The notes beneath the pieces were generated by a model. The model made no database searches and had not been told where the DNA came from. It saw only the letters and a program-made list of their open reading frames with translations. From Allodiplogaster sudhausi (lineage: Eukaryota > Nematoda > Chromadorea > Rhabditida > Diplogasteridae), in contig CALZFC010000044.1 of NCBI GenBank assembly GCA_945643635.1, forward strand, positions 1,522,001 through 1,586,000: DNA of 64,000 nt, in the 5' to 3' direction. How positions within the stretch are numbered: the stretch's first letter is position 1; every line of letters starts with the position of its first letter. Both the position numbers and the translations under genes were made by a program. Of the stretch, positions 23,066 through 35,741 are shown in pieces.

Positions 23066-23884
23066 TAAATAAGAATAAAGCACGGTAGCAAAAGAGCCTC
23101 GTGATAAAGCTGATGTTTGTCATTGCGGCTGTATGTATGTGATATTGGCATGCGTACACATAAAAATTAAGTGCTGCTTGTAACGAGTACGACGTGAACA
23201 TATATGTAAAAAAGAATCCCAAACAAATAAGTGGGTGCAACGCTGCTGTGCTTGGTGTCGAGCAGAAGTCAATCTCGCAGTAGTCAGTAATCCGCGCCTT
23301 TCAACATAGCACAGTTAATGGATGCACATTATCTCCAGCGTCAATGATCTCACGTGCGCACTGAGCAAGACTTAAGATCAAGTTTTCAAATACGCTATTA
23401 TATTTCTTAGAAGGAGACTCACTGACGTCTGTACTGTATGGATAAAAGTGGCAATCATACGATATTTACTGCTGATTTGGTATTACCTCTTAAGGCTTTA
23501 AAAAACAGTTTCAATAGAACGAGCAGAAGAGAAAATTTCGTAGAATAACCAGAAGTTACGAAAGAGGTCACATTAAAGTACATATTACAATAACAACAAT
23601 TACTTTTTTTAAGCAGCATTGCTTATCAACTCTTGTTGTTATTTCAATTGTATTTAGATTAGTGCTGCTGTCAATACGTGATAAAGAAAGAAATGCACTA
23701 GATTATGAAAAATACAAAAAGTGCATATTTAAAAAGGGCAATTCAGGCGAAAGAAATCAACAAAGCAATGTCAGAAATGTAATCGAAGCTGCCATTCCTT
23801 CTACCTTCAGCGAGTGCGAGCGGGCGGCCTCGGTCTCTCTTCTCTCTCTTCACCTGCGCCCTCCTTCTTTCTGGCATCACGAAG

Positions 23885-26102
23885 ATGTCGTCCAAAGAGC
23901 ACAGATCGCGCTCTTCAGAGTCTCGCTCCAAGGTTAATACTGCAGAATTTCGATATGCAAAAGGTTTTTTTTGTAAAAAATGAAGAATGAACATAAACAC
24001 CCTCTTTGAAGATAAGTTTCTGCAAAATGAGAGCGTGAGGATTTTGCTCCTGAATTTTAGAGTATTTGTAAAAAGTCCGTGGTCGATACAGTGAAGGGAC
24101 TGGATTCGGAAGAATCAAAGAAGAAACAGAAGAAAAAACTTGTGAAGCTCTTCAAACGTCTCACTAAGAAGGAACGGCCAGCCACCGTCAGAAGAATCGG
24201 CCTTATAAATTTCAAAACTATTATTGATCTAATATGCATAGTTCATAAGTAATTTAAATTAAAATTACTAGTAGTCAATTTATTTTTTGTAATAAACTAT
24301 AATGTAATTTTAACGTTTTCCCCCTTCAGTTTCCATTCAATTACAAAGACGTCATGAAGATTCTCGATGCCGTGACTCCGTTTCTGGCAGAGGAGAAGCC
24401 ACTCGTGGAGGTTTCCTCGCCTGTGGTGGTGGTCGGCGATATTCATGGACAGGTATTCATAATTTAAAAAAATTATATATATATATAGTACATAAAAATA
24501 CATTCTAAAAATTCTAATAAAAATCCAAGAAAAACTCATAAACTTGCAGTTTGACGATCTGATCCGGATGTTCGGGATTTTCGACACGGAGAAGCGAGGC
24601 GTGAAGATTAAGGGTTTCTCCGCCGCATCCTTCCTCTTCCTCGGCGACTACGTCGACAGGGGCAGCCACTCCCTCGAATGCATCGTGCTCCTCTTCTCGC
24701 TCAAGATGCTCTTCCCGAAACACGTCAGGCATTCTCTTGAGTCTTCCTCTCGCGTTGTTCTTCCAGAGAAGTTACTTTCAGTACACTCTTCTACGAGGAA
24801 ACCACGAGACGCGAACGATTAACGCGCGCTACGGCTTCAAAGAAGAGCTTGCAATTCGATTCCGAAACAAGGTTTGGATATGAAGAGAAAAAGAGTAGAA
24901 CGAAGCAAACCTTCTCAGGACGAGAGCGAGAAGTTGTGGGAGGCCTTCAACGTCGTCTTCAGTCATCTGCCGCTGGCGTGTCTCGTCAATGGCAAGATTC
25001 TCTGCATGCACGGGGGCCTCTCGCCTGACTTGCGCTCCCTCGACAACATTCGCGAGGTCCAATTATTTCGTTCAAGAATTTTACTTAAATAAATTTCATA
25101 AATTTAAACGGAAATTAAATTTATCTTCAGATTCCGAAGCCGCTCTTCGACCCGACGGAAAGTAAATTGGCTATGGATCTGATGTGGGCGGATCCGATGA
25201 TCGATCTGGTTGGGTACGTCAATGAGGAGGCATTCTAAAATATATATGTAAAAAAAATAAATATTTTATTTAACATTATGATTAGAAAAACACTATAACG
25301 CTTCAAGAAATGCAACTCTTCCAGCTTCGAGTGCAACGAAGTGCGCAAAGTGAGCGTCCATTTCGGAGAGAACATTGTGCGCCAACAGTGCAACGCTCTC
25401 GGCCTCCAGCTCATCATCCGCGCGCACCAGGTCAACACAGCCATTCACTCGTTCGGGTCCTCCAAGACTGACTTCTTTTGCTCCTCCAAGAGCAATTCCA
25501 TTATCTTGAAGAAAAATATAAAATATCCCGTTCGTCCCTTAGTTTATCACTGCAAAGAGGCTGGAAAATAAACACAACCACAAAATAATTTTTTGAAGGT
25601 TATGTTGAACGGCTTCAGCTTCTTCGCGAACCGTTCTCTCCTCACCATCTTCACTGCACCGGCCTATGGGCCGAGCAGGGTTTGCATTTTTTTCGCCAGA
25701 GTTTTTTCACTCTCTGCTCATATGAAAGTGAGTTAAACATCGTGCAACATTGACAGCTGACGGAACCGAATCGCGGGGCTGTCGCTGTGATCAAGAAGAG
25801 CGGCCGCATTGGATTCAAATTCCTCATCCCTCCTCCTCCTGGCGGTCCCACCGGCAGAGGTAAGTATCATCCTCTGTGTAAACTATTGATATCGTATTTA
25901 CTCTATTTGTCTCAATTCTTAAGGCGAGGGAAAATTCCGCGGCGCATACGATGCGTGGCTGGGCGACGATTCGTGGGGATACAAACGATTTGGTGACAAC
26001 GAGACGAGCGAGGGGGACACGCAGGAGGAAGGAGCGAAGGAAGAGAGGGGGAAAGAGAGTTCGGACATGGAGGACAAGGACAAGGAAAAGAAGAGGAAGT
26101 GA
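23885..26102 (+). CDS. PP1-like serine/threonine phosphatase, 439 aa
   Basis: Eleven exons: 23885-23932, 24061-24240, 24330-24452, 24550-24723, 24767-24871, 24919-25056, 25131-25213, 25325-25430, 25599-25679, 25757-25859 and 25924-26102. All phases close. The metal-binding and catalytic motifs of the PPP family are all present: GDIHGQ (112-117), GDYVDRG (149-155), RGNHE (185-189), MHGGLSP (240-246) and RAHQ (316-319). It should therefore be an active two-metal phosphatase. It is divergent. The usual SAPNYC loop reads TAPAYG. The N-terminus has a Ser/Arg start (MSSKEHRSRSSESRSK) and a Lys-rich tract. The C-terminus ends in a Glu/Asp/Lys-rich tail (DMEDKDKEKKRK). Rapidly diverging PP1 paralogues in nematodes are often male-germline forms; whether this is one is inference. 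AATAAA follows at 26157. Confidence 0.88.
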
Positions 26103-26735
26103 GAGGCGGAAGCTAAGGAGAGCATCTTTTCCTTGAAAAGGCAGTGAAGTATCTGCAATAAAGCTACGGAGATGGCTTTGCTGGATCTCAATGTATGTGT
26201 GTACAATGTAGCAAAAGAAATGAAATAAAGAAAGAATAAAAGTACATTTATTATTAATTAGTGAACAGTATTTTGAAGGGCTTTTTAGAAATAATATATT
26301 TTTGAAACAGAAATGATCAAAAATCGGAGACAAGAATATTTTGGCAGAAGAAAACATCGAACCGATGAGTTGGTTGCACTCGATAATTGGATTGCGTTAA
26401 AAGTTTATTTTTATTTTGAGTTTCTCTTTTTCCATCTCAGCATTGAATCTTAGTGGTTCCAGTTCCACACTCATAATCGGTTGCATTCTTATCATCCACT
26501 ATGGTGAATGAGGCTGTGTATTGTTCATAGGAGAAGGAGTAGTGATGACTCGAAGGTTTAGGGGAGGGGCTTCTACAGCGATCGAACTAATGTAGCACGG
26601 TCATAAGAAATAAAGAACAATATGTAGTTATAATCTAATATCAATATAATCGACAATAACGGTTCTGTTTTGTTAGTACGTTGGTTGGTTGGTTAGAAAG
26701 TTAATTTGTAAAAAAAAAAGCAATACATAATCTAA
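26103..26735. other. 3' region between convergent genes
   Basis: Contains two AATAAA signals for the phosphatase (26157, about 26223) and AT-rich sequence before the 3' end of the minus-strand transporter copy. No other exon was seen. Confidence 0.5.
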
Positions 26736-29700
26736 TCAAGTTTGTCGTCGCCAAGACCTTGGTAATCCAGTTATAGTCAAGCAAGCCGTCTTTCTCGCTA
26801 GTGTACATCCTAAACATACATATGTAAATATATAATATGCTGTTGTTTTATCATCCACATGCAGTCTTGCCTGCATTTGTCGTCCTTTCGTTTCAATCGG
26901 AAGAGAAAGAGAAGCAACGACCGCGATAATCGCGGCTGCTCCGTAGATCCAGGCCGGTAGCATCAAGTAGTAGGAAGTGATGAGCTTAAGAAAACAACAG
27001 ATCAATAGAATTAATGTTATATTTTTATTTCTATCCCGCATTGAATTTCGTTGAAAACTCGTCGTTTAGCATAATTCTATCCATCATTCCGTATCGGTGA
27101 AATTTCGTCGGAATTAATAAACTTCCAGATCGCATAATTCAAAATTGAACGACCTAATCAATCGCTTGCGCGTGTCTTTAATAATTACATACATTTGCGA
27201 AAACGGGAGTAATCATCGCTCCCAGACGGGCTATTCCTGAGGCAGCTCCTAGGCCCGATGCTCGCATTGTTGTTGGGTACACCTTGAAGAAGAGCAATAG
27301 AGAAAATGGAGAGAAAAAGATTGAAAGAGGGGGCGAGAGCGAGTGAAATAGAGAATATCATACAGCAAAAGAATACCAGAAAGAACAAACTTACTTCCGG
27401 GGTGTATATATACACTGCCGCAGCGCCGATAAAGGCTCGCGCCGTGAACAGCAGTGCAATTACGGCGCTTCTAAGTAGACGGATAGGAATAGAAAAAGAA
27501 AAAAAAGCCAAAACTAAGACCTTGGCAGGCAAAAAACCAGTAGCAGGGTGCAGACAGCGAAGCCTGCAAAATCTAATGCTAGACTTTTCTTGCGTCCCAT
27601 CCTTTCGATTGTTAGCGCAGTTATGATGAATCCTGAAAATATACAGTTTAGTAGAAATAAATTATCATTTTTCTCTTTTATTATTGGTTTCATAACCTGG
27701 AATTTCGCCAAGAGACGAAGTGAATAGGTCAAAGTATAGATCGCTGTTAGAAGCGCAATCCACTGTGTGAGAGGAGTTTGTTACTCCGCCTTGACATTGG
27801 TCGTTTGATTGAAGAAGGGCTGTTGTGTAGAGAACTAGGCCGTAGTACAAGAAGATCATCAACATCCTACAAATAGATAAGAGGATATTAGAGAGCGCGA
27901 GAGATTGAAAGTGATTTCATAATAAAGCCCATAAATGTAAATCATGATGAAGCAAAAACGCTCACCAAATTAGCCAAAGGAGCAAAGTCGTTGTTCGGAA
28001 CTGAGAACCAAGAAGAGCCCAAAATGCACCGCTGGTCGATGAGCTGGCCTTCGAGAAAGAATTTTTAAAAAGCTCTAATTTAGCTGCAGCAAATCAAGTG
28101 AGGAAGAACGAGCAAACTATTTACGGTTGAATACAAGCTCTCCAAGTGGGAGCTGCTTTCCATTCTTCTTAGCTACCATTTGAAGAGTGGCCAATGCCTT
28201 CTTGGGCTGACCCTTCGCCATGTGAAAACGAGCGGATTCGGGAAGCCACTGGAATGTCAAAAATACATATGTATATGTATAATGATGGTTAGATAAAGAT
28301 AGTCGTGGGATCCAAAGGATTTCAAAAATTCTTTGGATCCCACGACTACGTGATCCCAAGATCGTGGGTACGTGAAATGACGATGATAAAGGAATGATAG
28401 AAAGAGAAGGAAGGTGAGAGAGTTACGTGTTAATATTTGCAGAAATGAAGAAATACGGACCAAGCCAGCAAGAGTGAAGACGCCGAGTGGAAGAGAAGTG
28501 AGGCAGATAACAACGCGCCATCCTAGCGACTCCATGGCCAGGAATGCCAGAAGGGTCACAGAGATGGCGCCAACGGTCGAGAAGGAAAATACCAGCATGA
28601 TAAACTTGCCGCGGTGAGAGGACGGAAGGAACTCGGCGTGCAGAGTAACCCTGGATCAATCTATTTCCCGCCAAAATATATCATTTGAATTTCGAGGCAG
28701 ATCTCGCAAACCACGGTCCTCCAGACAGTGAAAAAAGCTCGTTCCAACGCGTCTAGCCTTCTCACGCGTTGCGGTTACTCAGAAGACTAGTTCGGAAGGT
28801 CGACATGAACATGTTAGGGCAAAAAATATGAATTTTTCGAACTCTCGAACGGAAAAGCCTTTGAGAATTTAGTTTTTATACCAAAAAAAAACCGCGAAAC
28901 TACGGTATTATACAGTATCATATGTAATGTAGCCCGCGCTTTTAATGTTCAAATGAAAACTGCGTATCGGCGTAGCAGCCCAAAATGACTCGGGAAGCCG
29001 CGCAGTTTGGAGGGCCGTGAAACGCGGAACAGAGAAACACGAACACTTGAGGCCCTCCGCCGATGCCGAATCCGACGAGACTGCGAGCGATGAGAAAGAA
29101 GGTGAAGTTGGTTGCCATTCCAGAAAGGATTCCCATCACACAGCAGAAAAGTGTCGCCGTCAGGAGACCCTCAATGGAATCTCTCTTTCAATTAACGCCC
29201 CTTTTCAACCGATTTCGCATGGTTCGCCTCCTCTCTTTTCATCTTTCACTGCTAATAACCCGTTTTCTTCCGAATCGATCACAAAGGCTTCCTCAGAAGG
29301 TCGAAGAAACCAACATTCCCGCGAAGACACACATCGTGGTTAGCATCTGATGTTTATTCATACTTAACTTCAAAAACCAGTTTTTTTTTCTCTTTTTTTC
29401 CTCCCAGAGAAACGAGCAAAAGAGCAAGCAATTTTAAGAGAGGCAGCATCAAATTGAGAAGAAGAAAAAAACATGGGTAGGCAATAAAGTCAGATGTGAA
29501 GAAGCACATTGACGTGGATAGAATGAAAATAATTGCCTGTTGCTCCTTGTTTATGTTCCATTCGCAGACAAGCGCTGGATTCACAACAGAGAGCAGCATG
29601 AGCTCCATTGCCTCTGCCATCTACAACACATTTCATCTCTCTATACATATCTCTTACTAGCGTCCTCTCTTCTCATCTTTCTCTGTCGATCTTTTCACTG

Positions 29701-29824
29701 GTTGCATGTATTCTTAATGCATGCTAACCCAAGCCAATCCGGCGAAGCAAGTGAGAATGATCTGGAAGCGTCCAAAGCCGAGAGCCTCAACGGCATCGTC
29801 AATGGTGAACGTCACGGTTGCCAT
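26736..29824 (-). pseudogene. SV2/SVOP-like major facilitator transporter, copy 1 (in-frame stop)
   Basis: Exons (minus, 5' to 3'): 29824-29729, 29620-29537, 29346-29260, 29169-29045, 28650-28461, 28248-28135, 28048-27966, 27866-27697, 27632-27521, 27470-27395, 27282-27193 and 26984-26736. The N-terminal [16 protein letters not shown] and AEAMELMLLSVVNPAL are the hallmark of SV2/SVOP transporters. ERMGRKK is the MFS loop motif of the second half. Exon 3 carries TGA at 29295-29293 where copies 2 and 3 have TGG (TFWG). Exon 2 has a GC donor. A TIR element is inserted in intron 4. The last exon reads into a longer, different tail than in copies 2 and 3. Otherwise the exons are intact, so inactivation looks recent, or the stop may be an allele or an error. 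The transported solute is unknown. Confidence 0.8.
28705..29025. mobile_element. Insertion with terminal inverted repeats in SVOP copy 1 intron 4
   Basis: About 320 bp absent from the matching intron of copy 2 (33402-33472). The left end ACCACGGTCCTCCAGAC and the right end GTTTGGAGGGCCGTGAA are imperfect inverted repeats. It is non-coding and so MITE-like. Confidence 0.65.
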
Positions 29825-31289
29825 CTCCTAATTGGAGCAGAGGATGGCCTAACCATAAGTCATAAGCAGGGAAGAAAACTGCAAATATGGGTAGCGATAC
29901 TGTACCCACCCTTCCAATGGGAGAGAGGTCCTGGCATCGTTTTATCACCAAAGAGGGAACAGCTAGAAGCGGATCGCTGCTATTCACGTGGAGGGAGCGT
30001 ATAAAAAAGGCTATCACAGCAACATGCACTTGTGGGCGAGGGGAAAAAGGGGAGGGAATGGCCGTGAGAGGGAGGGAGGCCATGGCGCTGGGTTTGCCAA
30101 AAATATAGATTGCAAACATCAATACCAAACATAGATATAGAAGAGCATAACAAGAGATCACCTTTATAAACGATTTTATTCTAGGGCAGGAAGTAACGAA
30201 AGAAGGCAGTTTTGTATATTATCGGGTAGAACGAACGTGAATTGAGTTCTCGGATTATTGAGAGGGACGGGAGAGTTGAATGCAAAAATAAAATGCAGTG
30301 GTTTAACTGAAAACAAAGAGACTGCAAACGGGCATGTTAATCATGCCATGAAGTACATGAAACATAAATTAATCGATAATAAAAGAGAATCGAAATCAAG
30401 AGTTTTCAATATGTCATAATATGTATGAATGTATGAATGCATGTACGTAGTCGATTGAAAGGAACAAAAAGCATGCACACCGTATAAAAAGAAATCTAGT
30501 AAACGTGTTCTAAACATGTTCTAATTTCGAAACGAAAACATCCTTTACAGGACGCAGTCACGAGAAATGAAAAAGCGTCTGCGTTTGTATGTAGCACAAC
30601 TTGCAGTGCTTCAATAAAAGTGAATAGTACAACCGGCGTTTTTAGTTATCATGCGAGCTTTCGTGGCCCCTGAAGTTTTTTTTTTTCAAATTGATTTTGG
30701 GAAATTTTTAAACAAAAATGTTGCGAACATTCACTTAAAAAAACAAAGGTATGAATAAAATGTTTGGAACGTGGGCTAGGAAAAAGGTTGGCTCTTATGA
30801 GAACAGTGGCATTATATTTCCGCAATCGTCTAAAATTATGCTCGCATGACATTTTAGAAGGGAAATAACATAAATTTACACTCAGACAAAAGTACTTAAT
30901 CAATAATCATATTTTTCTAGTAAACAAGTCGTTTCTCTCGGGTGAAAACTAGAAAGGTTGCAACTGAATCTATGGAATTTCAGCCGAGTTGCTCCTTCGA
31001 GGACATAAGCCAACGTCATACTTTTCATAATCGGATGCGAAATTTCCTAGAAACAGTCGGCCATAATGTGAAAGACTGCTCAGTTGAACTGAGAGAATGC
31101 TTTTTTTTTTTAACTCACTCTCCCTTCCGTTCAGATGAGCATCTTTCATATTGGCCAAAACCTCGGATTATTGAGGGAGATGCAAAGAGCGCGAGAGTGT
31201 GTATTGATGAGAGTTAGGCAATTTCCGCTCTATTGCATTCCGCGTGTTCTCAACCGAAATCACGACAGTTAATTCGGCGGTTTTATTTA
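29825..31289. other. Duplicated flank between SVOP copies 1 and 2
   Basis: No independent gene. Large parts recur 5-6 kb to the right. For example, 30460-30580 matches 35765-35895, 30590-30720 matches 36700-36830 and 31130-31340 matches 36830-37050. This places it inside the tandem segmental duplication. Confidence 0.7.
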
Positions 31290-31485
31290 CATTGAGATCG
31301 CGGCAACGATCGCGTTATTTCCAAAGTGACAATCAATCTGTAAGAAAACCAAATGTTAGTGAGAATTATGTACATATGTTCCCTAAAAAAAATAATAAAT
31401 TTTTTAGTCAGTAAAAAAACTTTAATAGTAGTAGCATGAGTAATAACAGTTGGAAAGACAAAGAATAAACCCATAAATTCGTCGA
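31290..31485 (-). pseudogene. Fatty-acid elongase (ELO) fragment 1
   Basis: On the minus strand 31337-31290 reads IDCHFGNNAIVAAIS after a CTTACAG acceptor, matching IDCHYGNDVIIFSIA of the full ELO gene (exon 6, 43272). At 31459-31485 the sequence AAAGAATAAACCCATAAAT matches the end of ELO exon 5. The upstream exons and active site are missing. It is the truncated right end of SVOP unit 1. Confidence 0.65.
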
Positions 31486-31701
31486 TTATGCTAGTATTTT
31501 AATTTCGATGGAATATTAGTTTATATGAGAACAAGCAATAATATTTTTAATCGAGGTCGTCGTCGCATAAACCGCGGTGTTCCAGTATAATCAAGCACGC
31601 TGCCTTTCTCGCTAGTGTACATCCTAAATATATGTATGAAATATCTTTCTAGATAAAGTAAGCCTGCAAATAGTACAATAAGTCGGGTGTGATTTTGAAA
31701 T

Positions 31702-34202
31702 CTACACGTTCCGAAGGAGTCTTGCCTGCATTTGCCGTCCTTTCGTCTCAATGGGAAGAGACAGAGAAGCAACGACCGCGACAATCGCGGCTGCTCCGTA
31801 GATCCAGGTCGGTAGCATCAAGTAGTAGGAAGCGATGAGCTTAACAAAACAACAGATCAATAGTATTAAATTTATATACTTTTTCGAAAAACTCTTCAGA
31901 ATAAATAATGTACAGATTTGCATTATTAAAAATTGAATAGTTACATTTGCAAAAACGGGAGTAATCATCGCTCCCAGACGGGCTAATCCTGAGGCAGCTC
32001 CCAGTCCAGATGCTCGCATGGTAGTTGGGTACACCTTGACATATGATTGTGAAGAGAAAAAGAGTAAGAGACGGCAAGAGTGAAATATATAATTTCATTA
32101 GGAACAAACTTACTTCCGGGGTGTATATATATATTGCATGAATCGCAGCGCAGATAAAGGTTCGCGCCATGAACAACAGTGCAATTACAACGGTTCTAAG
32201 GATGCGAGTAGCAATGATGAGGATTAGATGGACTCATCGATTACGCCAACTTTGGTGGGCAAAAGAGCAGTAGCAGAGTGGAGACAGCGAAGCCTGTAAA
32301 TCCGAATGCTAGATTCTTCTTGCGTCCCATCCTTTCAATGAGTAGAACAGTTATAATTAATCCTGAAAATATACAGTATAAAAAATTCTCTTTCAACCAT
32401 GAGTTTTCATGACCTGGAATTTCGCCAAGAGACGAAGTGAAGAGGTCAAAGTATAGATCGCTGTTAGAAGTGCATGCCACTGTGTGAGACGAGTTTGTAA
32501 ACCCGCTTTGACATTTGTCGTTGGATTGAATAAGGACTGCTGTGTAGAGAACTAGGCCGTAGTACGCAAAGATCATCAACATCCTACAAATAGATAAGAG
32601 GATATTAGAGAGAGCGAGAGATAGAAAGTGATTTCATAAAGAGAATGCCCATAATTGTAAATGATGATGAAACATTTACCAAAAACGCTCACCAAATAAG
32701 CCAAAGGAGCAAAGTCGTTGTTCGGAACTGAGAACCAAGAAGAGCCCAAAATGCACCGCTGGTCGATGAGCTGGCCTTCGAGAAAGAATTTTAAAAAAAG
32801 CTCTAATTTAGTTACAGCAAATCAAGTGAGGAAGAACGAGCAAACTATTTACGGTTGAATTGTTTTTCGACGCTACAAGCTCTCCAAGTGGGAGCTGCTT
32901 TCCATTCTTCTTAGCTACCATTTGAAGAGTGGCCAATGCCTTCTTGGGCTGACCCTTCGCCATGTGAAAACGAGCGGATTCGGGAAGCCACTGGAATGTC
33001 AAAAATACATATGTATATGTATAATGATGGTTAGATAAAGATAGTCGTGGGATCCACGGGATTTCGAAAATTCTTCCCTTGCCGGAATCCGACTAAGTGA
33101 ACATTGAGAAGATCGTGGGTACGTGAAATGACGATGATAAAGGAATGATAGAAAGAGAAGGAAGGTGAGAGAGTTACGTGTTAATATTTGCAGAAATGAA
33201 GAAATACGGACCAAGCCAGCAAGAGTGAAGACGCCGAGTGGAAGAGAAGTGAGGCAGATAACAACGCGCCATCCTAGCGACTCCATGGCCAGGAATGCCA
33301 GAAGGGTCACAGAGATGGCGCCAACGGTCGAGAAGGAAAATACCAGCATGATAAACTTGCCGCGGTGAGAGGACCGAAGGAACTCGGCGTACAGAGTAAT
33401 CCTGGATTTCCCAAAATCTACCATTTGAATTTCGAGGCAGATCTCCCATACGCGTAATAGAGAAACACGAACACTTGCGGCCCTCCGCCAATTCCGAATC
33501 CGACGAGACTGCGAGCGATGACAAAGAAGGTGAAGTTGGTTGCCATGCCAGAAAGGATTCCCATCACCCAGCAGAAAAGTGTCGCCGTCAGGAGACCCTC
33601 AATGGAATCCCTCTTTCAATTTGCGCCCCTTTTCAACCGATTTCGCTTGGTTTGAAGGCTAATAACCCGCTTTCTTCCGAATCGATCACAGAGGTTTCCC
33701 CAGAAGGTCGAAGAAACCTCCATTCCAGCGAAGACACACATCGTGGTTAGCATCTGATGTTTATTCATTGTAAACATAATTTTTTTTCTCTTTTTTTTCC
33801 CGGAGATTCGAGCAAAAGAGCATGAGAAGCAGCATCAAGTCGATAAAAAGAAAAAAAAAATGGGTAGGCAATAAAGTCAGATGTGAAGAATCCCATTGAC
33901 ATGGATAGAAGGAAATAATTACCTGTTGCTCCTTGTTTATGTTCCATTCGCAGACAAGCGCTGGATTCACAACGGAGAGGAGCATGAGCTCCATTGCCTC
34001 TGCCATCTACAACACACTTCCTCTCTCTATCTCTCTTACTCGCCTCCTCTCTTTTCATCTTTCTCTGTCGATCTTTTCACTGGTTGTATTCTTAGTGCAT
34101 GCTAACCCAAGCCAATCCAGCGAAGCAAGTGAGAATGATTTGAAAGCGTCCAAAGCCGAGAGCCTCAACGGCATCGTCAATGGTGAACGTCAGCGATGTC
34201 AT
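31702..34202 (-). CDS. SV2/SVOP-like major facilitator transporter, copy 2 (intact), 456 aa
   Basis: Twelve exons: 34202-34107, 34006-33923, 33753-33667, 33597-33473, 33401-33212, 32990-32877, 32775-32693, 32583-32414, 32362-32251, 32195-32114, 32034-31945 and 31839-31702. All phases close and all introns are GT-AG. It starts [34 protein letters not shown], the loop 2-3 motif DRFGRKR (83-89), GFGIGGGPQVITLYAEF and the loop 8-9 motif ERMGRKK (326-332) are diagnostic of the SVOP branch of the sugar/organic-ion MFS. The fold should have 12 membrane segments, with a large exofacial loop containing NSSHTVACTSNSD, a possible N-glycosylation site (NSS). SV2/SVOP proteins sit in vesicle membranes, and the substrate is not known. 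It is the only undamaged copy of three. Confidence 0.88.
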
Positions 34203-34615
34203 CTCCTAATTGGAGCAGAAGTTGGTCTAACAAGCCATAAGCTTAACCATTATAATCTCGCTAACAATGCCACCCTCCTTTGGGCAGGGTAGACCAATAA
34301 TGTAATTACAGAGAGAAAACAGCAAATGTTTGTAGTTGTAAAGACGTTTGTCTTCACAATATGGGCAATTTGAGACGTGTACATACATATTTGAATGCAC
34401 AAGGGTACTTAAAAATAAAATGGACGCAACTGCATACTATTTAAGAGTGTGAAGAGCAATAGTAATTGCATGATTTTTGACCCAGGCTATAATAACGAAT
34501 TTATATATTTATTTGAAATCAAATTAAATTGAATGTGAGGACACTTTTATTGGCAGAAAAAAATAAAGTAACGGAAAATAATAATGTAACAACATTGACA
34601 TATGAACTTTGTGAT

Positions 34616-34726
34616 CGACCCGTTTTGTGCATTTGCGCAAAAATACATCATGCACTTTTTTTGCATATTCTACAAAAGTGCTTGAAAAGGAGTGTACATT
34701 TTGGCGCAACAATGCACAACGGGTCG
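34616..34726. repeat. Short inverted repeat, hairpin-forming
   Basis: CGACCCGTTTTGTGCATTTG at the left is mirrored by CAACAATGCACAACGGGTCG at the right end. An inner AAAAGTGC/GCACTTTT pair extends the potential hairpin. It is probably a very small MITE. Confidence 0.7.
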
Positions 34727-35681
34727 AAACGCAAATACTTTTTTTAGTTGGCATCATCACATAGTAGAAATGGGGGGGGGGGGTAATTTTGGGATGACAC
34801 TTTACTCACCCCTTCAAGGGGAAGACAGTTCCAATCTTCGTCTTGACAACAGAAACAGAGTAAAGCAAACCGGATCGCTGCATTTCACATGGAGGGAGCG
34901 TGCAAAAGAGGCGAGCACAGCGACATGCACTTGAGGGCGAGGGAGAAAGAGAGGGAATGGACGAGAGAGAGAGGGAGGCCCTGGTGCTGGGTTGGCCAAA
35001 AATTATAGATTGCAAACATCAATACAAAACATATGTATGCATACAGAAAGGGATGACAAGAGATCACCTTTATAAACGACTTTATTCTAGGGCTTCAAGT
35101 AACGAAAGAAGGCTCTTTTGCAAAATAGGGCAGAACGAATGCGAAACGAGTTCTCGGATTATTGAGAGAGACGGGAGAGTGAAATGAAATGCAGATGTTA
35201 TTCAATGGACAAGGCCTGAAAACAAAGAGTCTGCAAATTGGCAAGTCAATCATGCCAGGTACCAGCCTGTACATGAAACATAAATCAATCGATAGACGTC
35301 GATGCAATAGAGAATCGAGATCATAAGTATTCAACCCACTCATTTCTTGCACTTACCTACTCGATACTCATCAAATCTCCGTGGTCACTCTCTTAGGCTT
35401 TCATTTCCATCTCTTCAATCACTCCGCTCTCGATGCTCATGCCTATGTTATCGTGTAGTTCGGCTATGGAACTCATTTCTAGATCACCATGTCTCCACTA
35501 ATTACCTCCCTTCTTTCAGTACCTATTGCTTTAATGTTACTACATCATGATTACACTTCCACTTTCTTTGCTTTTTCTTTTTTTTCTTTTTCTTGTTTGT
35601 TTTCCTTTTGCTTGACCCCTACTACATCACCTGTATGATTATATTTTATCACAGTAAATCCATGCAGGGCAAAGCGATAAA

Positions 35682-35741
35682 GAATATATATATATATATA
35701 TATGTATATATATTTATATATATGTATATATATATTTATAT
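35682..35741. repeat. (TA)n microsatellite
   Basis: TATATA runs interrupted by TATG and TTTA units. Confidence 0.9.

Larger units (their letters stand above)
22737..23884. other. 3' flank of receptor B and upstream of the phosphatase
   Basis: Holds a GA-rich patch at 22740-22830, a TTTTC pentanucleotide repeat at 22967-22996 and a poly(A)-type module at 23036-23065. Beyond that is AT-rich sequence with no supported exon up to the ATG at 23885. Confidence 0.5.
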
